From Sideroxydans sp. (GTDB lineage Bacteria; Pseudomonadota; Gammaproteobacteria; Burkholderiales; Gallionellaceae): 64,000 bases of DNA. Where the stretch lies: the NCBI GenBank assembly GCA_028707175.1, contig JAQTUV010000004.1, forward strand, positions 248,001-312,000, read 5' to 3'. Shown one piece after another: positions 1 to 9,791 of this stretch. The notes beneath the pieces were generated by a model. It was not told the origin of the DNA and did no database searches. It saw nothing but the letters and a program-made list of their open reading frames with translations. The position numbers and the translations under genes are program-made. Positions within the stretch are counted from its first letter, which is position 1, and the number at the start of each line of letters is the position of its first letter.

Positions 1-770
1 TTGGCGACTTCAACAAAACTACGCAATGCCGCTGCAGAAATGGTGCCTTCCATGGTGTGTGACAGATTGAGGAGGTGCTTCATGTTCTCCATCACATTTG
101 TTACGTCGTTGCTAAAGCTGTGCGACTTCTCGGCCCATGCTTCCATCTGAGTTTTGGCCGTACTTGTCTCCGATTGGATCGCGGTGACGATAATTGAAAT
201 CTCGCTGGTCGCCTTGGCGGTACGTTCGGCCAACTTACGAACTTCATCAGCCACCACGGCAAATCCACGCCCTTGCTCACCGGCGCGCGCCGCTTCGATC
301 GCGGCATTCAAGGCCAATAGATTGGTCTGATCGGCAATCTCTTTGATCAACTGCACGATGCTACCGATCTGTGCTGCTCGCTCAGTCAAGCCCTGCACGT
401 TTTGCGAAGTTTGCAAGGTATCACCCGACAGGGCTTCCAGACTACCGGCGATTTTCATCACCGCCTCACGATTTTTCACCGAGACATCAGCGGCTTCGAT
501 GGCATGTTGCTTTTCTTCACGCAATGCCGAGGCCGCCGAAACTTGTGATTGTTGCAAGGCGATAAAAGATTCTCCGAAACCTTGCATATTGACGTAGATA
601 CGGTCAGCCACCTGACACTTTTCGGTTGCGCTATCTGCTTCCACACGTAACGCATCACGCGTCTTTTCCAAGCGCGACAAATCAGCTCGCAATACCTCGA
701 TCTCGCGATCTGTCTCCACCAAGCGTGACAACGCAGCTTGATGCGCTTGTTTTAATTTCGTATTGAACAT
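1..770 (-). CDS. Soluble methyl-accepting chemotaxis protein, 3' end outside window
   Basis: The reading frame starts at the ATG at 770 behind a strong AGGAGG ribosome site and runs off the left edge, giving about 256 residues. There is no membrane segment, so this is a cytoplasmic receptor. The N-terminus is a coiled coil ([17 protein letters not shown]), followed by the receptor signalling hairpin with [18 protein letters not shown] and [14 protein letters not shown]. The last visible residues, near ALRSFVEVA, resemble the beginning of a CZB (chemoreceptor zinc-binding) domain, which in such receptors ends with a zinc-binding His/Cys set. The CZB call is inference because the metal residues lie beyond base 1. 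It should signal through CheA and CheV. A sigma-28-like promoter lies just upstream. Confidence 0.85.
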   Translation of the reverse strand, partial: MFNTKLKQAHQAALSRLVETDREIEVLRADLSRLEKTRDALRVEADSATEKCQVADRIYVNMQGFGESFIALQQSQVSAASALREEKQHAIEAADVSVKNREAVMKIAGSLEALSGDTLQTSQNVQGLTERAAQIGSIVQLIKEIADQTNLLALNAAIEAARAGEQGRGFAVVADEVRKLAERTAKATSEISIIVTAIQSETSTAKTQMEAWAEKSHSFSNDVTNVMENMKHLLNLSHTMEGTISAAALRSFVEVA

Positions 771-815
771 CGACCCTCCTAGTATTTGGGCTCTGATTGA
801 ATGCTAAAACATTCA

Positions 816-843
816 TCATCGGCTCTCTCTTTTGTAAACATTA
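816..843 (-). promoter_or_regulatory. Candidate sigma-28 (FliA) promoter for the soluble receptor
   Basis: Read on the minus strand there is TAATGTTT, a 12-base spacer and GCCGATGA. The flagellar sigma-28 consensus is TAAAGTTT, 11 bases, GCCGATAA, so each box matches 7 of 8 and the spacer is one base long. It overlaps the stop codon of the upstream receptor gene and would start transcription about 35-40 bases before the ATG at 770. Confidence 0.55.
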
Positions 844-2493
844 AACCCTGAATTTGCTCACTGCGGTCTTCAAATCACGGGCTAATTGATCCAAATGTGC
901 GATGCCTTCTTCTGATTGTGCAATCGCCGCATGATTTTCTTCGGCCATCTGGGCGATCTGCTCGACATGGCGTGCGATCTCATTACTCGCGATGGATTGC
1001 TCGGCAACCGATGCGGCGATATCGCCCACGCCCGCACTTGATTGCTCAACCGCAAGGCCAGCCTCTTTCAGTACGACAGAGACCTCATCCACGTGACGCT
1101 GTGTCGAACTCAAAGAGTGCAAACCGTCTTGCACTGATTTTTCTACCGTGTTGGATTGTTGCTCCAAAGATTGCGTAATACGATCAATCTCATTTGCCGA
1201 TTGCGCTGATTTTTCAGCCAATTTTCGCACTTCATCGGCCACCACTGCGAAGCCTCGGCCTTGCTCACCCGCACGCGCAGCTTCAATCGCAGCATTCAGT
1301 GCGAGCAAGTTGGTTTGATCGGCAATGTCTTTAACTTGCTGTGTCATGCTAGCAATGGTGCGAGCGCTGGTGATGAACTGATTTACAGAATTTGCGATCT
1401 GATTGACGGTGTTTTCCACCTGCCCTACATCCTTGATCATTTCCCCTGTGCTTTGGTTGCCTAAGCGCGTCTTTTCCAAGCTTGATTCAGCTAGTCTACG
1501 CACGCCATTGGTACTGTCAGACACCGAAGCGATACTCACCGTCATCTCTTCTACCGCTGATGCCGTTGAGGCTGCAGCCTCACTCTGCGCATGTGACCCT
1601 TGGGTGATCTGCTTCGAACTTGCGGACAATTGAGCCGCCGTGCTTACCACACTGTCGGCACTGCTATTCACTTGCGAGATGGTTTGCCTGAAGCTACTCA
1701 ACAAGGAGTTATAGGCAACAGCGGACTGCGCGATCTCATCTTGTCCATGTACCGAAACTTGACGTGACAAGTTGCCATCGGATGCAGTGCTCATCATCGC
1801 ATCGCGCATATCCGTAGTTGAACGAGACACACCACTGATGATCGAAAACCCCAAGCCGCCGCCCACCATTGCAGCGAACAGCATGCCCAGCACCAACACC
1901 ATCTCCGCTGTTTGCGCTGCAGACATCGCACTTTCTAATGCGTGTTTTGCCGCTTCGTCCTCGTGCTCAGCCACAACACGTCCTTTTGCAATGGCATCAG
2001 TCAACAAAGGGTTCATCTTTTTGATCAACAGTTCATCCGCCTCGGTATAGTTGCCTTCCTTCAGCGCGTTCATACTTGTCTGCACACCCTCAACAGCATA
2101 GAGTGTTCGCGCATCGTTCAACTCCTTGAGTAATTTATTCCCTTCTTCGCTATGCGTATTCTTTTGCATATCCGCGATGCGCTCATCAATTTTGGCATTG
2201 TTAGCAGCTAGCGCTTCAAAATGCTTCTCGACAGGGTGATCGTGCAATTTTGATATGGGATTGCTGGGGTCATGTTGGATCGCCAACATAACTTGTGAAC
2301 GATTGTCAGACATCGCATACATCGTTTGATTCACTGAGCGAATCAAATGGATACGTCGATCTGCAATATCTTCCGTGGCACTTTGTAAGTTAGAAAACCC
2401 AAAATAGGCGGCCACTACCACAAACAAACCAATGACCATGACCACACTGACCAGCAGAATGAGGCGCGCTTTGATCGTCATGTTGTGTAGCAT
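841..2493 (-). CDS. Methyl-accepting chemotaxis protein, four-helix-bundle sensor
   Basis: This is a 550-residue transmembrane chemoreceptor. TM1 is at about residues 8-30, followed by a helical periplasmic domain of about 160 residues of the 4HB_MCP type, TM2 at about 193-217, HAMP at about 215-268, and a methyl-accepting/signalling domain with the conserved hairpin [18 protein letters not shown] at about 391. It ends [10 protein letters not shown] without a CheR/CheB pentapeptide tether. The ligand cannot be told from sequence. The start is supported by a GGAGG site about 8 bases upstream. It lies 150 bases downstream of cheA and is closely similar in its cytoplasmic half to the receptor at 8135-9754. 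Confidence 0.95.
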   Translation of the reverse strand: MLHNMTIKARLILLVSVVMVIGLFVVVAAYFGFSNLQSATEDIADRRIHLIRSVNQTMYAMSDNRSQVMLAIQHDPSNPISKLHDHPVEKHFEALAANNAKIDERIADMQKNTHSEEGNKLLKELNDARTLYAVEGVQTSMNALKEGNYTEADELLIKKMNPLLTDAIAKGRVVAEHEDEAAKHALESAMSAAQTAEMVLVLGMLFAAMVGGGLGFSIISGVSRSTTDMRDAMMSTASDGNLSRQVSVHGQDEIAQSAVAYNSLLSSFRQTISQVNSSADSVVSTAAQLSASSKQITQGSHAQSEAAASTASAVEEMTVSIASVSDSTNGVRRLAESSLEKTRLGNQSTGEMIKDVGQVENTVNQIANSVNQFITSARTIASMTQQVKDIADQTNLLALNAAIEAARAGEQGRGFAVVADEVRKLAEKSAQSANEIDRITQSLEQQSNTVEKSVQDGLHSLSSTQRHVDEVSVVLKEAGLAVEQSSAGVGDIAASVAEQSIASNEIARHVEQIAQMAEENHAAIAQSEEGIAHLDQLARDLKTAVSKFRV

Positions 2494-2646
2494 TTTTATA
2501 TCCTCCGTAATTTATTATTTTGGTTCTTCCAACTTTTCGGGGATAAGAAACCTCTGCTTACCTCGCTTCAGGCACGCCTGAAAAAATCGGTTAAACCTTA
2601 TTTTTTAATGCACATCTCGCAGACAACTTGACTAAGCGTTCTCCGC

Positions 2647-4500
2647 CTATATCGAACCGCGCACATCACTCAATAGTTCTTTGATATCCAAGATCAGCAC
2701 GATGTCACCTTCACTCGACATGGTGACGCCGGCGACGCCTTTAGGACGGAAGGTGTCGAGTGATTTAATGACCACGTCTTCGTGACCTACAAAGCCGTCT
2801 GCGGTCAAAATGAAGCTGTTGTTACCAAATTGCATCAACACGCCAACCTCTGACGCACCGCCATTGTTCCAACCGATGAGTTGCGATAAGGGTAAGACAG
2901 GAAGCACTTCGCCGCGCACCACCATAGTGGCTTTACCCGATACCTGTTGTAAGCCCGATTGAGTGACTGGCAAAATTTCTCGCACCATCGACAAAGGAAC
3001 GGCAAACGATTGATCGCCCAGACGCAACACCAGCACAGGCAAGATCGCCAAAGTGAGGGGCAATGAAATAGCGATTGTTGTTCCCTGGCCAGGGTCGGAT
3101 TGGATCTGCAACGTGCCATTCAATTTCTGAATATTGGTCTTCACCACATCCATACCCACGCCACGTCCAGACACGCTGGAGATTTCATCTTTGGTTGAAA
3201 AGCCTGGCAAAAAGATAAGCTCTAGGCATTGATTCTCATCCAGCGTGTTCGCGATCTCGGAAGTGATCAATCCTTTTTCGATGGCCTTGTTACGAATGAC
3301 TTCGGGACGCATTCCCTTGCCGTCATCGGAAATAGTGATCAGGATGTGGTCACCTTCTTGGCGGGCAGACAATTCAACTTGGCTCTTTTCAGGTTTGCCT
3401 GCAAGGCGGCGATCTTCAATCGTCTCGACACCGTGATCGACGGCATTGCGCACTAAGTGAACCAGCGGATCGTTCAGATCTTCGATCATGGTTTTGTCCA
3501 TCTCGGTCTCTTCGCCAGATAACACCAATTCCACATCCTTACCCAATGAACGGGCAAGATCACGCGCCAAACGCGGATATTTTTTAAATAAACGACCGAT
3601 TGGTTGCATACGCGTCTTCATCACCGCATTTTGCAGATTCACCACCAGCATATCGAGCTGCGTAACGGATTGATCGAGATCACGCATGGTGTCGGAATCA
3701 GTCCGACCTTGCAGGATGTCAGAACGTAGATGGGTCAGGCGATTCTTGGTCAGGCCGATCTCTCCCGATAGATTCAGCACTTGATCTAATCGGACGGTGT
3801 CCACGCGAATGGTGGTCTCTTTTGCTTCAGTAGCAGGCACATCACCGCCGCGTCGCCCCACTGTCTCACCGGGAACGTCCGATGCACGACGACCAAAGGC
3901 AGCACGTGTGGATTCTTCTTCCGCTAGGGCTTTTTTGATCTCTTCTGGATCGCGAGTCACGCCCACCTGTTCAGTAATATCTGAACCAACAAGGGATTTA
4001 TACAAACCATCCCAGTCGACGTTATCCAAGGCACTTGTTTCAGGTGTAGCAGGCGCCGCCGAGGATGCAGGAGCACTTGCTGGAGCATGACGGACTGCGG
4101 CGACCGCCTTACCTTGCAAGGCATCTTCCAACGCTTTTAAGATATCCGCCGGTGCGGCAGTTGGTTGCTGGTTTTGTTGCAGCGCGGCAAACATGCGGCG
4201 GACTTCGGCGGTCGCAGCGAAGATGACATCCATCAACTCAGCGCTCAGCGTGAGCTCATTGTTGCGCAATTTATCGAACAAATTTTCTGTGAGGTGACAG
4301 AGTGAAACCAACTCGGTGGCATTCAAAAATCCAGCGCCACCTTTGATGGTATGAAATCCACGGAATATCTCATTCAGCAGACTGGCATCGTGTGGGTTCT
4401 TTTCTAATCCCATCAACTTGCTATCCACATCTGACAACATATCGCCGGCTTCCATCAAGAAGTCGCTCAACAGATCTTCCATACCCGTAAAGTCATTCAT
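2647..4500 (-). CDS. cheA: Chemotaxis histidine kinase CheA
   Basis: CheA autophosphorylates when stimulated by receptors and passes phosphate to CheY. The N-terminal HPt domain has the phospho-accepting His in FRGFHTIKGGAGF (residue 50 from this start). An Ala/Pro-rich linker follows, then the dimerisation helices (about 230-300), the HATPase domain with NAVDHG, DDGKGM and GRGVGMDVV, and a CheW-like C-terminal domain. The linker shows no recognisable CheY-binding P2 domain and the protein is shorter than E. coli CheA. I chose the ATG at 4500 because AGGGGAG sits 8 bases before it; a GTG nine bases further upstream abuts the same site and is less likely. A perfect 23-bp inverted repeat separates it from cheZ. 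Confidence 0.95.
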   Translation of the reverse strand: MNDFTGMEDLLSDFLMEAGDMLSDVDSKLMGLEKNPHDASLLNEIFRGFHTIKGGAGFLNATELVSLCHLTENLFDKLRNNELTLSAELMDVIFAATAEVRRMFAALQQNQQPTAAPADILKALEDALQGKAVAAVRHAPASAPASSAAPATPETSALDNVDWDGLYKSLVGSDITEQVGVTRDPEEIKKALAEEESTRAAFGRRASDVPGETVGRRGGDVPATEAKETTIRVDTVRLDQVLNLSGEIGLTKNRLTHLRSDILQGRTDSDTMRDLDQSVTQLDMLVVNLQNAVMKTRMQPIGRLFKKYPRLARDLARSLGKDVELVLSGEETEMDKTMIEDLNDPLVHLVRNAVDHGVETIEDRRLAGKPEKSQVELSARQEGDHILITISDDGKGMRPEVIRNKAIEKGLITSEIANTLDENQCLELIFLPGFSTKDEISSVSGRGVGMDVVKTNIQKLNGTLQIQSDPGQGTTIAISLPLTLAILPVLVLRLGDQSFAVPLSMVREILPVTQSGLQQVSGKATMVVRGEVLPVLPLSQLIGWNNGGASEVGVLMQFGNNSFILTADGFVGHEDVVIKSLDTFRPKGVAGVTMSSEGDIVLILDIKELLSDVRGSI

Positions 4501-4514
4501 TTCTATCACTCCCC

Positions 4515-4567
4515 TGTAGGTCGGGCTTCAGCCCGACTTTTTGCGTCGGGCTGAAGCCCGACCTACA
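4515..4567. repeat. REP-like perfect inverted repeat between cheZ and cheA
   Basis: Two 23-base arms (4515-4537 and 4545-4567) are perfect reverse complements separated by TTTTTGC. Each arm also contains its own small palindrome, GTCGGGCTtcAGCCCGAC-like. The sequence belongs to the same family as the tandem array at 5748-6137. It lies in the cheZ-cheA gap, where the transcript could fold into a very stable hairpin. Confidence 0.9.
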
Positions 4568-4589
4568 AAATCACATTCCACCCAAGCGC

Positions 4590-5321
4590 TTAAAAACCCA
4601 AGCTCTCCAACAAATCATCCACTTGATCTTGGCTCGTCACCACATCAGATCGTCCCGCGCCATTGATCACAGGACCATTAAGTAGTCCACTTTCCAATTC
4701 GGCACGAACACCCGGGGGTGCGCTATCCAACAACAACGACACCAATTGCTGTTCCATTTCCTGCGTCAGATGAATGATCTTTTTGATTACTTGCCCCGTC
4801 AGATCTTGGAAGTCTTGCGCCATCATGATCTCGGTTAGATAGGCATTGGTCGCTTTCGTCTGTTTAGGCGTCTCGTGCAAAAATGCGTGTGTCTGAATCA
4901 CGAGGTCTTTGAACTGGTGAACATCGAGCTTCTTCTGGAATAACAAGTCCCAGTGAGTCGCAAGACGTTGCGAGTCCGCCCCCACCTTGTCCACCATAGG
5001 TTGAGCTGCTTCAGTTGCACTCAGCACTCTTTCTGCGGATTGTTGGGTCAGCGTGGCGACGTAATTCAAACGGTCGCGCGCATCAGGAATACTTGATGCG
5101 GCTTTTTCGATTTCGGTATGAAGTCCCAGCTCTCGCAGCGTGTCATGTAACCTACGCGCGATATGCCCAACTTGATTGATGACTTTTTCTTGCTCGCTCT
5201 CTGAATTCAGCGCGATAACTTTGGCAGAGCTGGGTTTTTCCTCTTCTGCATTCGCGCTGATGATGCTGTCGAACAGTGCTTCAAGATCATCTGAGTCGTT
5301 GCTTGCATGATGAATAGCCAT
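4590..5321 (-). CDS. cheZ: CheY-P phosphatase CheZ
   Basis: CheZ dephosphorylates CheY-P and ends the motor signal. The 243-residue protein is mostly helical and carries the family's catalytic helix, seen as AQDFQDLTGQVIKKI, whose central Gln is the residue inserted into the CheY active site in E. coli. The C-terminus DQVDDLLESLGF matches the CheY-binding tail of the family. It begins 7 bases after the cheY stop, so the two are co-transcribed. Confidence 0.96.
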   Translation of the reverse strand: MAIHHASNDSDDLEALFDSIISANAEEEKPSSAKVIALNSESEQEKVINQVGHIARRLHDTLRELGLHTEIEKAASSIPDARDRLNYVATLTQQSAERVLSATEAAQPMVDKVGADSQRLATHWDLLFQKKLDVHQFKDLVIQTHAFLHETPKQTKATNAYLTEIMMAQDFQDLTGQVIKKIIHLTQEMEQQLVSLLLDSAPPGVRAELESGLLNGPVINGAGRSDVVTSQDQVDDLLESLGF

Positions 5322-5328
5322 GTCTGCC

Positions 5329-5727
5329 TCACTTATTCAATTGTGGGAACGCCACAAATATTTTCTTCAGCTTCTCATCCAGTGTCGCCGCCGTGAATGG
5401 CTTAACCACATAGCCAGATGCCCCTGCCTTAGCCGCCTCGATGATGTTTTCTTTTTTTGCTTCTGCCGTCACCATCAACACAGGCAGATGCTTCAGATTT
5501 GCATCCGCACGAATCGCACGTAATAAATCGATACCGGTCATGTTCGGCATATTCCAATCGGACACCACAAAATCGAACTGATCGCCACGCAATTTATTCA
5601 GCGCATCCATGCCATCTTCGGCCTCTTGTACGTTTGAGAAGCCTAGTTCTTTGAGTAGATTTCTCACGATGCGTCGCATCGTAGAAAAGTCATCAACCAC
5701 TAAGAATTTTGTATTTTCAATGCCCAT
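5329..5727 (-). CDS. cheY: Chemotaxis response regulator CheY
   Basis: This is a single receiver domain of 132 residues. The acidic pair D12-D13, the phosphorylation site D57 (VVSDWNMP), T87 and K109 are all in place, and no output domain follows, as expected for the regulator that binds the flagellar switch. It is the gene just before cheZ. The preceding 420 bases hold a repeat array rather than a gene, so its promoter or read-through from cheV must cross that array. Confidence 0.97.
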   Translation of the reverse strand: MGIENTKFLVVDDFSTMRRIVRNLLKELGFSNVQEAEDGMDALNKLRGDQFDFVVSDWNMPNMTGIDLLRAIRADANLKHLPVLMVTAEAKKENIIEAAKAGASGYVVKPFTAATLDEKLKKIFVAFPQLNK

Positions 5728-5747
5728 TTCGTTCTCCTATTCCCCTC

Positions 5748-6137
5748 GTCGGCCGGCGCTCGATCCGACGTTTACTGTCGGGTTGAAACCCGACCTACCA
5801 AACCTTCCGCTACCTTACCTATTCGTGGGTCGGACTTTAGTCCGACGTTCCTTGTCGGGTTGAAACCCGACCTACCAAACCTTCCGCTACCCTGCCTATT
5901 CGTAGGTCGGACTTCAGTCCGACGTTTTCTGTCGGGTTAAAACCCGACCTACCAAACTTCTGCTACCTTGCCTATTCGTGGGTCGGACTTTAGTCCGACG
6001 TTTTCTGTCGGGTTGAAACCCGACCTACCAAACTTCCGCTACCTTGCCTATTCGTAGGTCGGACTTTAGTCCGACGTTCCTTGTCGGGTTGAAACCCGAC
6101 CTACACGATGCTGCTTATCGGGCTAAAGCCCGACCTT
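5748..6137. repeat. Tandem REP/BIME-like array, about five 75-77-bp units
   Basis: Copies begin at about 5825, 5902, 5979 and 6054, with a diverged copy before the first (about 5748-5824) and a half copy at about 6115-6137. Each unit has two palindromes, GTCGGACTTTAGTCCGAC and GTCGGGTTGAAACCCGAC, joined by a short spacer, then a conserved linker such as CTTCCGCTACCTTGCCTATT. The spacing of 77, 77 and 75 bases shows tandem amplification. It fills the whole cheV-cheY intergenic region. No REP-associated transposase (RAYT) gene is in the window. Confidence 0.92.
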
Positions 6138-6148
6138 CACAATGACCT

Positions 6149-7096
6149 CTATGTCAGTAACGGCCTTAACACTGACGACAACACGGATGAATCAAATTTT
6201 GGAATGTAATAATCCACCCCTACTCGTTTCCCCATTGCCCGGTTTGCATCGGATGACAGTGACGAATGCATCACTACCGGAATACCTTCAAAACGGCGGT
6301 CGCTCTTAACATTTTGAGTCAGTACATAACCATCCATGGCAGGCATTTCCGCGTCGGTGAGAATGACTTGGATCTGGTCACGCAGGCTTTTATTGCCGTG
6401 TTGTGCTGTATCTGCCATGGCACGCAGGCGATCCCATGCTTCTTGCCCATTATTGGCTTGGATGTGTTTAACGTTCATCTTGTCTAACACTTCGGCGATC
6501 TTGCGGCGCGCCACCATCGAATCGTCCGCGAAGAAAACACAAAGCTCATGTCCTTCAGCAATCGGCTCGACATTGCCGACGATTGCCTCACCAAATGCAT
6601 TCGACAATATCTGCTCCACATCTAGAATGGAGACCAATGAACCATCTTCCAAGTTCGTCAGCGCGGTGATGAGTGCGCCTTTGTCAGACAGCATGCCTTC
6701 GGTTGGGCGTACCTTGTCCCAATCGACACGAATGATGCGATCTACTTCTTTGACCAAGAAGCCCAAGATGTGATTGTTGTATTCCGCCACCATCATGGTG
6801 TGATGCGGCTCTTTCTCTTCCACGCCCATGAATTTAGCAAGGTTGAGTACAGGCATAACATGGCCACGCAGACTAATGATGCCATCCACGCCTTGTGGCA
6901 TATTCGGTGTGCGGGTGACCTTGCCTGCCTGCGAAACTTCTTTAACTTTGAAGACGTTGATGCCGAACTTTTCTTCGCTGCCCAGATTGAACAGCAAAAT
7001 TTCCATCTTGTTGGTGCCCGCCAAATTGGTGCGCGCATCGATGTTGTCTAACAAACTATCTTGTCCTGACGCCAGCATTTCTTCGGTATAGCTCAT
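6149..7096 (-). CDS. cheV: Chemotaxis coupling protein CheV (first copy)
   Basis: CheV couples receptors to CheA and adjusts the coupling by being phosphorylated. This 315-residue protein has a CheW-like domain (about 30-175, with GINVFKVKEV and GIISLRGHVMPV) and a C-terminal receiver domain (about 185-315, with acidic pair in FADDS, phospho-Asp in LTDAEMPAMDGY, and a Lys near the end in YIPKF). It begins 11 bases after the stop of the second cheV. No separate CheW is in the window, so the CheV proteins may do much of the coupling here. Confidence 0.95.
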   Translation of the reverse strand: MSYTEEMLASGQDSLLDNIDARTNLAGTNKMEILLFNLGSEEKFGINVFKVKEVSQAGKVTRTPNMPQGVDGIISLRGHVMPVLNLAKFMGVEEKEPHHTMMVAEYNNHILGFLVKEVDRIIRVDWDKVRPTEGMLSDKGALITALTNLEDGSLVSILDVEQILSNAFGEAIVGNVEPIAEGHELCVFFADDSMVARRKIAEVLDKMNVKHIQANNGQEAWDRLRAMADTAQHGNKSLRDQIQVILTDAEMPAMDGYVLTQNVKSDRRFEGIPVVMHSSLSSDANRAMGKRVGVDYYIPKFDSSVLSSVLRPLLT

Positions 7097-7107
7097 CGTG
7101 CTCTCCC

Positions 7108-8052
7108 TTATCCCAAGAGACGCGCCAGCGTCTGTGACAATTTTTGTGGTTCGAATTTCGGCACATACTCATCAACTCCGACTGCCTTGCCTAACTGCTG
7201 ATTGGATGAGCTAGACAGTGAGGAGTGCATCAGTACAGGAATGCCGGAAAAACGTTTATCTGCCTTAATTTTCCGAGTCAGCATGTAACCATCCATTTCC
7301 GGCATTTCCACGTCGGTCAGAATGACTTGCAATATCTCTTTGAGCGGCTTGCCTGTTGATTCCGCTATATCAGCCATCTTGGCTAACTCGATCCACGCTT
7401 GACGGCCATTGATTGCTGAAATATGTGTCACGCCCATCGCATCTAAGGTCTTGGCGATTTGGTTGCGCGCAACGGATGAGTCATCGGCAAAGAATACGGT
7501 TCTATTTTCTTTGCCTAAATGTTTAACTGACTTGAAGATCAGCTCGTCTGAACCAAAGTGCCCCGTTTCAGCCAGCACCTTTTCCACATCCAACATCATC
7601 ACTAAACGCGAATCTTTCAATTCAGTGATCGCCGTCACCAGCCCGCCCATCTCCGCCGCCAACATAGCGGGAGGGACGCGCATCGCAGCCCAATCCAAGC
7701 GCAAGATGTTGTCCACCGATTTCACTAAAAATCCTTGAGTATGGCCGTTGTATTCAGTGACGATCATGATGTCCGGCGCACTGTCGGCCGAGATACCGAT
7801 GTATTTAGCCAAATCAATGACAGGGACCAGTGCACCACGTAGGCTCACCATCCCTTCAACCGATGAGGGCATCTCAGGTGCGCGCGTGATGGCAGGGATG
7901 CGCATCACCTCGCGCACTTTGAACACATTAATACCGAAGGTCTCTTCTCTTCCCGTGCGCATATCTTTGCCCAACGAGAACATTAAAATCTCCAGCTTGT
8001 TGGTGCCCGCCAACTTGGTGCGTGCGTCAATGTTTTTTAACAGATCTGACAT
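7108..8052 (-). CDS. cheV: Chemotaxis coupling protein CheV (second copy)
   Basis: A 314-residue paralogue of the adjacent cheV, with the same CheW-like plus receiver layout. The coupling half contains GINVFKVREVMRIPAITRAP and GMVSLRGALVPVIDLAK, and the receiver has FADDSS, LTDVEMPEMDGYML and YVPKFEP. It carries a short insertion near residue 30 (KDMRTGREE) that the other copy lacks. The pair looks like an old tandem duplication, because the proteins are alike in plan but well diverged in detail. A GGAG site precedes the ATG. Confidence 0.95.
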   Translation of the reverse strand: MSDLLKNIDARTKLAGTNKLEILMFSLGKDMRTGREETFGINVFKVREVMRIPAITRAPEMPSSVEGMVSLRGALVPVIDLAKYIGISADSAPDIMIVTEYNGHTQGFLVKSVDNILRLDWAAMRVPPAMLAAEMGGLVTAITELKDSRLVMMLDVEKVLAETGHFGSDELIFKSVKHLGKENRTVFFADDSSVARNQIAKTLDAMGVTHISAINGRQAWIELAKMADIAESTGKPLKEILQVILTDVEMPEMDGYMLTRKIKADKRFSGIPVLMHSSLSSSSNQQLGKAVGVDEYVPKFEPQKLSQTLARLLG

Positions 8053-8134
8053 TTGCCTCTCCTTGCGCGACGTGCGCCGTCCACCTATATGTAATCAGAA
8101 TGCGCAAAATTGCATCCCTCGAATAACGCTACTT

Positions 8135-9754
8135 CTACACCCTAAATTTACTGACTGCGCCTTGCAGGTCTTTTGCCAAAGACTCTAACCGACTGATTTC
8201 ATCGGTATTCGATCTGACCGCAGCATGATTTTCTTCCGCCATCTGCGCGATTTTTTCGACGTTGCGCGCGATCTCACCGCTGGCGATACTTTGCTCATTG
8301 ATGGCGGTCGCAATGTCATTCACGCCTTGGCTGGATTTGGTCACAGCATTGCCTGCCTCGGTCAACACCGCAGAGACACGTGCCACTTGATCCTGCGTGG
8401 ATTGCAATAAGCGCAAACCTTGTTGCACGGTAGCCTCCACATCGCCCGATTTCTTATTCAACGAGGTCGTGACTTGGTCGATCTCGCTGGCGGACTGAGC
8501 AGATTTTTCGGCCAACTTACGCACCTCGTCGGCTACCACGGCGAAGCCGCGTCCTTGCTCACCTGCACGGGCTGCTTCAATCGCTGCATTCAACGCCAAC
8601 AAGTTGGTTTGATCCGCGATCTCTTTTACTTGCTGGGTCATACCGGCAATGGCGCGCGTACTATCCACGAACTCTTTAACGGAACCTGCGATCTGATTAA
8701 CTGCCGCTTGCACACTCTGAATATCACCCACCATGGCTGTTACATTCGCATTGCCTTGCTGAGTCTGGCTTAAACTCACTTCAGACAACTTGCGCACATC
8801 CTCTGTGTTACTCGCCACTGAATTGATGCTGACGGTGATCTCTTCCACTGCGGCTGCGGTTGAAGCGGCAGCTTCACTTTGCGCTTGAGAACCCTGTGCA
8901 ATCTGCAAGGATGCCGTCGATAGACTTGAAGCAGAGGACGAAACCGCATACGTGCTGTTGTTGACTTGGCGGATGATGTTGGTGAATCCCTCAATCAAGC
9001 CATTGAATGCCACAGCGGCTTCGCCAACCTCATCCTTGCCATGCACTTTGGCGCGAACGGTGAGATCGCCATTCCCACCCATCGTGGCCATCACACCGCG
9101 CAATTCAGTCACAGATACATTAATCCCGCGAATGATTGATAAACCTAAAGCAATGCCGAGCGCCGCGCCGATGAGGATCAATCCGATGGAGATATTTCTT
9201 AAGGTGTGAAAACCGGCGACGCTTTCTTCATACAACTTGGCGGCTTCTTTATCTTGCAACTCAATCAGTTTATTTAATGCGTCGCGCGCTGGTTCATACA
9301 TCTGCTTGGCATGCGATTGCAATTCAAGCAGCTTTGCTGCTTCCCCTGCCGCCATATATCCCACGGCTGGTTCGAGATATTGCGCAACGAACACGCCTCT
9401 TTTTTGTGCGAAGTCTGTAGCTAATGCTTTTTCATCGTCATACATAAAACTAGCCATGTATTCATCCCAATTTTTATCGATGAATTCTTTATTGACTTTA
9501 ATCTCATCGGCATAATCTTTCGCATGTTCTGGGTGAATAACCGCATTCGCCACCGCGATGCGGTTATCCAGCAAGCGCCGAGCAATAACATCCAGCTGAA
9601 TCACGGGCTCTAAACGATCTTGATAGATGCTGTGTACGGCCTCGTTGCTATGACTCGCCGCATACATGCCCATCAATCCAACCAACACTGTGGCCAACAA
9701 CAACACGGCCAAAAGTATGTACAGACGGGCACTGATCTTCATATCGTTGAGCAT
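8135..9754 (-). CDS. Methyl-accepting chemotaxis protein, four-helix-bundle sensor
   Basis: A 539-residue chemoreceptor. TM1 lies at about residues 10-30, followed by a helical periplasmic sensor to about 185, TM2 at about 188-210, HAMP, then the signalling domain with [18 protein letters not shown] at about 378. The cytoplasmic half is close to that of the receptor at 841-2493, with the same AVSKFRV ending, but the sensors differ, suggesting a shared signalling arm with different inputs. It stands upstream of the two cheV genes and downstream of the frameshifted Aer-like receptor. Confidence 0.95.
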   Translation of the reverse strand: MLNDMKISARLYILLAVLLLATVLVGLMGMYAASHSNEAVHSIYQDRLEPVIQLDVIARRLLDNRIAVANAVIHPEHAKDYADEIKVNKEFIDKNWDEYMASFMYDDEKALATDFAQKRGVFVAQYLEPAVGYMAAGEAAKLLELQSHAKQMYEPARDALNKLIELQDKEAAKLYEESVAGFHTLRNISIGLILIGAALGIALGLSIIRGINVSVTELRGVMATMGGNGDLTVRAKVHGKDEVGEAAVAFNGLIEGFTNIIRQVNNSTYAVSSSASSLSTASLQIAQGSQAQSEAAASTAAAVEEITVSINSVASNTEDVRKLSEVSLSQTQQGNANVTAMVGDIQSVQAAVNQIAGSVKEFVDSTRAIAGMTQQVKEIADQTNLLALNAAIEAARAGEQGRGFAVVADEVRKLAEKSAQSASEIDQVTTSLNKKSGDVEATVQQGLRLLQSTQDQVARVSAVLTEAGNAVTKSSQGVNDIATAINEQSIASGEIARNVEKIAQMAEENHAAVRSNTDEISRLESLAKDLQGAVSKFRV

Positions 9755-9791
9755 TTTTCTTCCCTATCTCTTTCGTCTAAGCGCCACCTAG

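Noticed and set aside
2574-2590. Palindrome TTCAGGCxxGCCTGAA as a terminator of cheA
   Set aside because: The run of T lies before, not after, the stem when read in the direction of transcription.
5748-6137. CRISPR-like regular repeats
   Set aside because: Repeat units are 75-77 bases and tandem, with internal palindromes and no unique spacers; no cas genes are nearby.
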